Assembly (NCBI GenBank): GCA_945865755.1
Contig: CAMBFS010000008.1
Location: 1-43,061, forward strand
Direction of reading: 5' to 3'
Source of the DNA: Klebsiella pneumoniae
GTDB taxonomy: Bacteria > Desulfobacterota > Binatia > Bin18
Length of the DNA stretch: 43,061 nt
The position numbers were made by a program, and so were the translations under genes. Below are positions 16,834-22,413 of the stretch, piece after piece (the stretch's first letter is position 1; the number at the start of each line of letters is the position of its first letter). Under the pieces are notes generated by a model, which saw nothing but the letters and a program-made list of their open reading frames with translations, was not told the DNA's origin and ran no database searches.

Positions 16834-17586
16834 TCATCTCGCGATATATCCGCCATCAATAACAAAAGGCGCGCCGGTGGCGAACGACGACTCGTCACTC
16901 GCCAGGAACAGCGCGGCATTGGCGATGTCTTTCGGGTCTCCTAACCGCCCGATGGGCTCAGTGCGTATCACTTTCTCCCGTGGCCGTCCGCCCATCACAC
17001 GCTCCACCATTGGCGTTTCAATCACGCCGGGACAGATACAGTTCACACGAATGTTCTTGTCGGCGTATTCCAAGGCCGCAAGCCGGGTGAGGTTGATGAC
17101 GCCAGCCTTGGCCGCCGCGTACGCACCACTGCCTGGGAAGCCCACCATGCCAGCGACCGACGCGGTACTGATAATCACTCCGCCGCCTTGTTTCGTCATC
17201 TCCGGAATGACGTACTTCATGCCCAGGAAGACCGAGGTCAAATCAATCGCGATCACCCGGTCCCAATCTTCTTCTTTTAAGTTAGCGAGTTTGCTTGAAG
17301 GCCCCTCAATCCCCGCGTTGTTAAACAACACATCCACCCGTCCGTATGCCCGCACGGTCGCCCCGATCATGTTCTGGACATCCGCGGACTTCGACACATC
17401 GGCCTGCACGAAGATCGCCTGTCCGCCAGCAGCGGTAATCTGCTTCACGGTTTCATGGCCACCTTCGGCCACATAATCGGCGACCACGACTTTCGCGCCC
17501 TCCTGAGCAAAGAGCACGCAGGTGGCACGGCCAATGCCGGAGCCGCCGCCAGTCACGATCGTTACTTTGTTTTTCAGTCTGTCCAT
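16834..17586 (-). CDS. SDR family NAD(P)-dependent oxidoreductase
   Basis: A 250-residue classical short-chain dehydrogenase/reductase. The cofactor motif VTGGGSGIGRA lies near residues 11-21, with FNNAGIEGP, the catalytic Ser-Tyr-Lys set in STASVAGMVGFPGSGAYAAAKAG, and IRVNCICPGVIETPM. The substrate is unknown. The ATG at 17586 is chosen because GAAAGGAAG precedes it by 6-7 nt; the open frame continues to a TTG at 17616, which lies in the neighbouring MITE. The family acts on alcohols and ketones, including 3-hydroxyacyl compounds. Confidence 0.92.
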   Translation of the reverse strand: MDRLKNKVTIVTGGGSGIGRATCVLFAQEGAKVVVADYVAEGGHETVKQITAAGGQAIFVQADVSKSADVQNMIGATVRAYGRVDVLFNNAGIEGPSSKLANLKEEDWDRVIAIDLTSVFLGMKYVIPEMTKQGGGVIISTASVAGMVGFPGSGAYAAAKAGVINLTRLAALEYADKNIRVNCICPGVIETPMVERVMGGRPREKVIRTEPIGRLGDPKDIANAALFLASDESSFATGAPFVIDGGYIAR

Positions 17587-17610
17587 TTCGTTCTTCCTTT
17601 CATTAGGGCT

Positions 17611-17692
17611 CGTCAAGAAATAACTTGCCGCTAGTGGGTGCCACTGCTGGCTTGTCCAGCAGTGTTCTATGTCCGTCAGTTATTTCTTGGGT
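17611..17692. mobile_element. MITE-like element, family B copy 1
   Basis: The ends GTCAAGAAATAACTTGCCG and CAGTTATTTCTTG are inverted repeats. They flank a hairpin CACTGCTGG/CCAGCAGTG (17642-17664). The same core with the same end type occurs, inverted, at 22202-22288. It lies between the SDR and CoA-transferase genes and has no ORF. Confidence 0.75.
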
Positions 17693-17714
17693 CCCTTACT
17701 CATTCGGTTGTACG

Positions 17715-19043
17715 CTATAAGCCGTTTCCGAAGCGTCGCCGCGCGGTCGCCCGCAACTCCTCGCGGAACTGAGGATGGGCAATGTCGATCAATGCCTCGG
17801 CCCGTTTCTGTTCACTCTGTCCAGCCAAACTAGCAATCCCGTATTCAGTCACGATGTAATCAATGTACGCCCGTGGCAACGACACGATCTGCCCTTCCGG
17901 GAACATTGAAACAATACGTGACACCGTTCCACCCCGTGCCGTCGAGGGTAGCACGGTAATCGACCGCCCGCCTGGAGACAAATAGGCACCGAGCACGAAA
18001 TCGAGTTGTCCCGCGACCCCGCTATACATCTGTGGACCAAAGGCTTCGGCGGTCACCTGGCCAGTCAGATCAACCGCCAGAGCGTTGTTAATCGCGACTT
18101 GGTTGTGACTCTGGGCGATCACCGCCGGACTATTGGTGTAGAACGCATCACGCAGTTCGACGATGGGATTATTATTCACGAAGCTGTAGTCGTCCGGCTC
18201 GATGAACATTCCCGTCGCGACCATCTTGCCCGGATGCAGCGTTTTGCGCTTGCCGGTAATCACCCCACGTTTATAGAGGTCGATCATTGATGAGGTGATG
18301 ATTTCCGAGTGCACGCCCAAGTCGTTTTTCTCGCGCAGATAAAAACCGGTGAACATCGACACCGAGCCGAGACCAATCTGAATGGTATCGCCATCCCGAA
18401 TCAGCGAAGCCGCGAAGGCACCGATTTTTTCGGCTGCTTCCTTTTCATCCGGCGAGACGACCGGAGAAATGGTAAACGGCGCGGTCGGGACCGGCTGCTC
18501 CACGAGGTAGTCGATCTCCGAGATGTGGACATAATTGTCACCACCAGTGCGGATCAAGAGAGGATTGATCTCCGCGATCACCAACGGCGTTCTTTTGACC
18601 CACTCGCGCGAGTACCACAACTGTTCCCCGAAGCTACAGAAGCCTTGTTCATTCGGTGGGGAGAGCGTGAGCAAACAGACGTCGGCATCCAGCAACGGGG
18701 AACCGCGGCCTGGCTCCGTCCATTTGTTGGGCGAGTAGACCGTGCTCACGAAAAATTCGAGCCGCTGTTCTTGATAGAGCGGGCGGGTATAGCCCGACAG
18801 ATAGCTCGCCATGACCTTGAAAGCCTCGCCGCGTTCCTGGTCGAACCACGGATAGGGTTTCATCGTATTACTGGTGGCGACTTGGACACCGTGCAGTTCT
18901 CGCCAGCGGTCGCACAGCGCGTTGATGATGTACTGCGGCTCGGTCGTCGCCAACGAGGTCAACACGCGCTGGCCAGATTTGACCAGCGCGGCGGCTTGTT
19001 TCGCGGTGATGAGTTTCTCTCGATGTTGTTCTTGCCAGGGCAT
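17715..19043 (-). CDS. acetyl-CoA hydrolase/CoA-transferase family protein
   Basis: A 442-residue protein of the Cat1/Cat2 (4-hydroxybutyrate CoA-transferase) superfamily. Seen are DTIQIGLGSVSMFTGF, the likely catalytic Glu in LGVHSEIITSSM, AVDLTGQVTAEAFGPQMYSG, GGRSITVLPSTARGGTVSRI and the C-terminal VTEYGIASLAGQSEQKRAEA. The family moves CoA between short-chain carboxylates; the acid partner cannot be told. AAGGAG lies 5 nt before the ATG. The open reading and length are normal for the family. Confidence 0.9.
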   Translation of the reverse strand: MPWQEQHREKLITAKQAAALVKSGQRVLTSLATTEPQYIINALCDRWRELHGVQVATSNTMKPYPWFDQERGEAFKVMASYLSGYTRPLYQEQRLEFFVSTVYSPNKWTEPGRGSPLLDADVCLLTLSPPNEQGFCSFGEQLWYSREWVKRTPLVIAEINPLLIRTGGDNYVHISEIDYLVEQPVPTAPFTISPVVSPDEKEAAEKIGAFAASLIRDGDTIQIGLGSVSMFTGFYLREKNDLGVHSEIITSSMIDLYKRGVITGKRKTLHPGKMVATGMFIEPDDYSFVNNNPIVELRDAFYTNSPAVIAQSHNQVAINNALAVDLTGQVTAEAFGPQMYSGVAGQLDFVLGAYLSPGGRSITVLPSTARGGTVSRIVSMFPEGQIVSLPRAYIDYIVTEYGIASLAGQSEQKRAEALIDIAHPQFREELRATARRRFGNGL

Positions 19044-19061
19044 TGTTTCTCCTTGAATCTA

Positions 19062-19083
19062 GAGGCTTGAGGCTTGAGACTTG
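19062..19083. repeat. GAGGCTT heptamer tract (left flank)
   Basis: GAGGCTT, GAGGCTT, GAGACTT in tandem. The inverse series (CAAGTCT, CAAGCCT, CAAGTCT, CAAGCCT) occurs at 19613-19642, so the two tracts bracket the four-helix-bundle gene and MITE copy as inverted repeats. Confidence 0.7.
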
Positions 19084-19102
19084 GAAAACTATTTTTTGTT
19101 TC

Positions 19103-19245
19103 TAAGGCGATTTCCGGAAAAGACTATCCCCTGTAGCCCGGATGGAGCGGAGCGGAATCCGGGGTGTCCCGCGCGGAACCTGGATTCCGCTCCGCTTCAT
19201 CCAGGCTACCTAGAAACGGTATATTCATTTCGAGAAATCACCTAA
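19103..19245. mobile_element. MITE-like element, family A copy 2
   Basis: The ends TAAGGCGATTTCC (from 19103) and GAAATCACCTAA (to 19245) match family A copy 1 at 6872-7012. The interior is a hairpin (19133-19209) with arms GTAGCCCGGATGGAGCGGAG... and ...CCGCTTCATCCAGGCTAC, a type of repeat I recognise as widespread in environmental proteobacterial genomes. The right end encodes the last residues and stop of the four-helix-bundle gene. Confidence 0.65.
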
Positions 19246-19611
19246 TGACTTATACAGCCCTCGCAGCATCTTACCGACAGTGTCGAGCTGATGAAGGAGG
19301 GTGTCTTTTGCTGGAGTACCGAGATAGCCGAGTTCCACGCTGAGGAGCACTTGGGTCTCTAGCTCAGCTGTAGACCCCATCGCTATTGAAACAAAATGTC
19401 GGAATTCGTTCACGCCCGCTCTGGCATGTCCTTCCGCGAGATTCGATGGGATAGACACCGCCGCCCGACGCATCTGATTCACGAGACCAAATCTCTCTTC
19501 ATTGGGGAAACTCGTCGTTGCCTGATAGACAGCTTTGGTCAAAACCATTGCCTTCTGCCAGACCTCAAGGTCTTTATACCCCCTGAAAATGTTCTCTGTC
19601 CCCTTTTCCAC
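19225..19611 (-). CDS. four-helix-bundle protein (S23/IVP family)
   Basis: About 128 residues, from GTG 19611 (a TTG at 19620 is also possible). The family signature is clear: YKDLEVWQKAMVLTKAVYQA, FPNEERFGLVNQMRRAAVSIPSN, LAEGHAR, and the last helix LLHQLDTVGKMLRGLYKSL. Members were first found in intervening sequences of 23S rRNA genes and are also widespread as single genes. The role is not settled; they oligomerise and bind nucleic acid in some cases. Here it is bracketed by inverted heptamer repeats and follows a truncated nitronate monooxygenase. The C-terminal GDFSK and stop come from a MITE end. No reverse transcriptase is near, so a DGR Avd role is not supported. Confidence 0.85.
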   Translation of the reverse strand: MEKGTENIFRGYKDLEVWQKAMVLTKAVYQATTSFPNEERFGLVNQMRRAAVSIPSNLAEGHARAGVNEFRHFVSIAMGSTAELETQVLLSVELGYLGTPAKDTLLHQLDTVGKMLRGLYKSLGDFSK

Positions 19612-19612
19612 A

Positions 19613-19642
19613 AGTCTCAAGCCTCAAGTCTCAAGCCTCAAC
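19613..19642. repeat. CAAGTCT/CAAGCCT heptamer tract (right flank)
   Basis: Four 7-bp units CAAGTCT, CAAGCCT, CAAGTCT, CAAGCCT in tandem, inverse of 19062-19083. The tract runs into the 3' end of the truncated nitronate monooxygenase frame and supplies its last codons. Confidence 0.7.
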
Positions 19643-19893
19643 TTCTCAATCTGCCCTTCTTGCAGCATGGGCAGAATGATGTTGACGCCGAAGGGTTTGT
19701 CGGTCAGCGTGCGCAGGTGTTGAATCTGTTGACGAATGTACCGAGCAGGCAGTCCCCCCATCCCTAGCACGCCACAACCACCAGCATTCGAGACGGCGGC
19801 GACAAGTTCCGGCCCAGCCATGCCGCCGCCCATCCCCACGGAAAAGATCGGATACTCAATCCCCAATTGTCGACAGAGTGGTGTTTGCAACAT
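19624..19893 (-). pseudogene. nitronate monooxygenase, 3'-truncated
   Basis: An 89-codon frame with a good ribosome site (GAGGTG, 5-6 nt before ATG). It encodes the FMN-barrel start of nitronate monooxygenase/enoyl-reductase-II-like proteins: LCRQLGIEYPIFSVGMGGGM, AAVSNAGGCGVLGMG, and FGVNIILPM. Intact members have about 320-350 residues; here the frame runs into the heptamer tract and stops after LRLET. The missing two thirds are not found on the other side of the four-helix-bundle gene, so this is a remnant, not a simple insertion split. Confidence 0.8.
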
Positions 19894-20117
19894 AGTGTCA
19901 CCTCGCGAAAGTTTGCTCCCGCTTTATTTCTCAGGTGGGAGGGGAAAGCAATAGAAGAGCGGAGCTTTGGTAAGGCGATCCCTGTAGCCTCAATCGCGTC
20001 ACACCACAGGGGCTCAGAGCCGACCAAAAGCCCTCTACGTTTCCACCGTGACTGTTCGGCTTCAAGAGAATCGTAATCGGACGACGATGCGGTGTGGCGG
20101 CGGGTGCGGCCAGTCGA

Positions 20118-20411
20118 CTACGCTGCCAAGCTAACCGCGACCGACACCCCAGCATTCGCGCAGAGCCCCACCAGGTAGTCGAGCGAGAGCGTGTCCACCC
20201 GATTGCGCACGATCTCAGAGATGCGCGGTTGCTCAACACCCAGACGCTTGGCTGCTTGTGCTTGGGTCAAGTCCTCACGGGCGATCCATTGCCGTAGCGC
20301 TTCGGCCAGCTCGCAACGCAGCAGCATGACGGCCGCCTCGTGTGGCGGAAAGCCGAGATCAAGAAACACATTCCCACTACCCCGTGTGATGCGGGTGTCG
20401 GTTTTTTTCAT
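20118..20411 (-). CDS. XRE-family antitoxin (HigA-like)
   Basis: A 97-residue DNA-binding protein. A helix-turn-helix spans about residues 46-75 (LTQAQAAKRLGVEQPRISEI followed by the recognition region), and the N-terminal part has FLDLGFPPHEAAVMLLRCEL, typical of antitoxins paired with phage Gp49/HigB-like toxins. It overlaps the toxin gene by the 4-nt ATGA (20408-20411) and is second in the pair, as in higBA. It should neutralise the toxin and repress the shared promoter. Confidence 0.9.
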   Translation of the reverse strand: MKKTDTRITRGSGNVFLDLGFPPHEAAVMLLRCELAEALRQWIAREDLTQAQAAKRLGVEQPRISEIVRNRVDTLSLDYLVGLCANAGVSVAVSLAA

Positions 20412-20734
20412 CGCTCCTCTCCGATCATCACCTGGTAACGCCTCGCTGCGAGTTCAATGTCGGCCTGTGAGGTCTTGCGCGTCTTCTTCTGGAAGGCGTG
20501 CAACACATAGACCGCGCTCTGGAACTTGGCCACATAAATCACGCGGAACGCACCGGCGTCGTCCCGCACGCGGATCTCGTATGCGCCTGGTCCGACACTC
20601 GGCACAGGCTTGAAATCAGCCGGTTCGCGCCCCGATTGCACCAGATACAACTCGTACCCGGCGCGTCGCCGTGCTGACGCTGGGAACGCGGCCAAGTCCT
20701 CGCGAGCCGTACTAACGAAGCACGCCGCTTTCAT
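20408..20734 (-). CDS. RelE/HigB-family toxin (Gp49-like)
   Basis: About 108 residues, from ATG 20734. The RelE-fold sequence is clear: REDLAAFPASARRRAGYELY, PVPSVGPGAYEIRVRD, GAFRVIYVAKFQSAVYVLHA, and FQKKTRKTSQADIELA with the basic cluster used for mRNA cleavage on the ribosome. A longer start at ATG 20755 (seven residues more) is possible; neither has a good ribosome site, and 20734 is picked from the usual MK...DL spacing of the family. First gene of a toxin-antitoxin operon in a decayed region. Confidence 0.87.
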   Translation of the reverse strand: MKAACFVSTAREDLAAFPASARRRAGYELYLVQSGREPADFKPVPSVGPGAYEIRVRDDAGAFRVIYVAKFQSAVYVLHAFQKKTRKTSQADIELAARRYQVMIGEER

Positions 20735-20919
20735 ACCGACCGAATGTACGACCATTCGTAGAGGGCAACAAGGGAGACCAACGGAACTGCATTTCAGTGT
20801 GCTGCCCACGGTTTTTCGTTAAAAACTTCTCCGCAAGGCTGTTTTTGGAGTTTTGGACGGTCTCACCAAAAGCACAACCGATATTTATCAATGGGTGAGT
20901 TATCTTGCCCTACCTGAGT

Positions 20920-21568
20920 AGTAACTAAAGCGGAAGGCAACACCGGCACGACAGCCTTCACTTTCACAGTGACGTTATCCTCAGCCAGCACGGGGGCGGT
21001 CACAGTGAAGTATGCGACCGCCAACAGCACAGCAGTAGCAGGAAGCGATTACACAGCGGTGCCGACGACAACGTTGACGTTCCCGCCCGGACAGACCAGC
21101 CAATTAGTGACGGTGACTGCGACAGGCAACACCGTGATCGAACCGAATGAGGCGTTTGCGGTCAACCTGAGCGGTGCGGTCGGCGCAACAATCTTTGACG
21201 GGCAAGGTGTCGGTACCATCCTCAACGATGATGGGCCGGTGCTGCGCATCAATGATGTGAGTAAGGCCGAAGGCAACACAGGCACGACGGCGTTTACGTT
21301 CACTGTGAGCCGGTCCCCGGCCAGCACTAGCACGGTGACGGTGAACTATGCCACGGCGAACAGCACGGCACTCGCAGGTAGTGACTACACGGCGAAATCG
21401 GGGACGCTGACGTTCGCGGCGAACGAGACCGGCAAGACGATTACGGTACCGGTACTGGGAGACACAACAAAAGAGACCAACGAAACGTTCGCGATCAATT
21501 TACTCACCGCTAGTGGGGCAACGATTTTTGATGGGCAGGGGGTCGGTACAATTACCAATGATGACTGA
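20920..21568 (+). pseudogene. Calx-beta domain protein fragment
   Basis: After an in-frame TGA at 20917-20919 the frame reads VVTKAEGNTGTTAFTFTVTL and continues for about 215 codons to TGA 21568. It covers about two Calx-beta repeats (VKYATANSTAVAGSDYTAV; GQTSQLVTVTATGNTVIE; FDGQGVGTILNDD, then the same order again). The motif EGNTGTTAFTFTV occurs at the head of each repeat. There is no signal peptide or reasonable start; a GTG at 20969 would begin mid-domain. It is best read as the 3' end of a large extracellular calcium-binding repeat protein whose 5' part has been lost. Confidence 0.75.
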
Positions 21569-21656
21569 GGGCCGTAGGCTGGGATGAGGCAAGGAATAAC
21601 GCTTTTGGTCTGAGGCGAGTTATGGTATCTATCCTCCCCGTAGGGGAAAATACACA

Positions 21657-22043
21657 GTGGCCGAGCTTACCATTCAAGTTTCCGATGCTCTGGCGCGACG
21701 GTTGCGACCTTTCTCTGACCGCCTGCCCGAGCTGTTGGCTCAAGTCGTAACGTCGCTCGATCCTCCCACCGCAAAAGCGCGCACGCGACAGCCACAGGTT
21801 TCTTCCCCTGAAAACCACGCCTATGCCGAAGTCCTCGATTTTCTGCTCACCCGCCCTACGCCGCGGGAAATTGTCGCGTTCAAAGTGTCGGCAGCCGCGC
21901 AACGCCGACTGCGTACCCTGCTCAACAAGAATAGAGAAGAAGGACTGACAGAAGCAGAAAGCGGAGAACTTGATGTGTACGAGCAGCTTGACCAAGTGAT
22001 GGCCTTGCTCAAAGTGAAAGCTTTCGGTGTCCTCAAAGCCTGA
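21657..22043 (+). CDS. conserved hypothetical protein preceding an HNH gene
   Basis: A 128-residue protein with a GTG start and AGGGGAA about 9 nt upstream. The first part, ELTIQVSDALARRLRPFSDRLPELL, looks like a small beta-helix segment found in many hypothetical proteins. The C-terminal half is helical (AQRRLRTLLNKNREEGLTEA, ELDVYEQLDQVMALLK). The stop overlaps the next start as TGATG (22041-22045). In other genomes, proteins of this type precede HNH endonucleases, and the next frame here is an HNH remnant, so a partner or antitoxin-like role is possible but unproven. Confidence 0.65.
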   Translation: MAELTIQVSDALARRLRPFSDRLPELLAQVVTSLDPPTAKARTRQPQVSSPENHAYAEVLDFLLTRPTPREIVAFKVSAAAQRRLRTLLNKNREEGLTEAESGELDVYEQLDQVMALLKVKAFGVLKA

Positions 22044-22201
22044 TGGCGCGCTCGCCCTCCCCTGCTCTTCGGCAACAAGTACGCGCCCGGGCTGGCGGGA
22101 AATGTGAGTATTGCCTGCTACATCAGGACGTTTCCGACTGCCAAGGGCGGGCTGGATGAAGCTGGCAATTGGGCACTGGCATGCCGTGCGTGTAAGGCAC
22201 C
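22043..22201 (+). pseudogene. HNH endonuclease remnant, cut by a MITE
   Basis: ATG 22043 opens MARSPSPALRQQVRARAGGK then CEYCLLHQD, the zinc-knuckle start of HNH nucleases, but the central H-N-H part is missing and the frame shifts. The other reading gives NWALACRACKAPSGNN, the second CxxC of the same fold. The MITE starts right after this (22202). Internal deletion, frameshift and insertion together make it non-functional. Confidence 0.75.
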
Positions 22202-22288
22202 GTCAGGAAATAACTTACCGAGCATAGAACACTGCTGGACAAGCCAGCAGTGGCACCCACTAGCCAAATCGGCAAGTGATTTCTTGAC
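22202..22288. mobile_element. MITE-like element, family B copy 2
   Basis: Twenty-base ends GTCAGGAAATAACTTACCGA (22202-22221) and TCGGCAAGTGATTTCTTGAC (22269-22288) are inverted repeats with three mismatches. The core hairpin CACTGCTGG/CCAGCAGTG is the same as at 17642-17664, in opposite orientation. Confidence 0.8.
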
Positions 22289-22335
22289 AAGTCCTAATCA
22301 ACGCAAATCAGATGTCGTGGACGGTGGTGATCCGC

Positions 22336-22376
22336 ATAGAACACTGCTGGACAAGCCAGCAGTGGCACCCACTAGC
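22336..22376. repeat. core of family B MITE, without ends
   Basis: A third copy of the CATAGAACACTGCTGG ... CCAGCAGTGGCACCCACTAG core, identical to the core inside 22202-22288 but lacking the terminal repeats. It lies just downstream of the kinase gene stop on the minus strand and could also work as its terminator stem. Confidence 0.75.
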
Positions 22377-22413
22377 GCTCACAAATCATCGCGTCGCGCT
22401 CTTCCATGGACTT

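Noticed and set aside
19225-19620. Avd accessory protein of a diversity-generating retroelement
   Set aside because: Fold family is similar, but there is no reverse transcriptase or template/variable repeat in the window.
20118-20734. Toxin-antitoxin pair as the novel system
   Set aside because: A clear HigBA/Gp49-XRE type, already well described.
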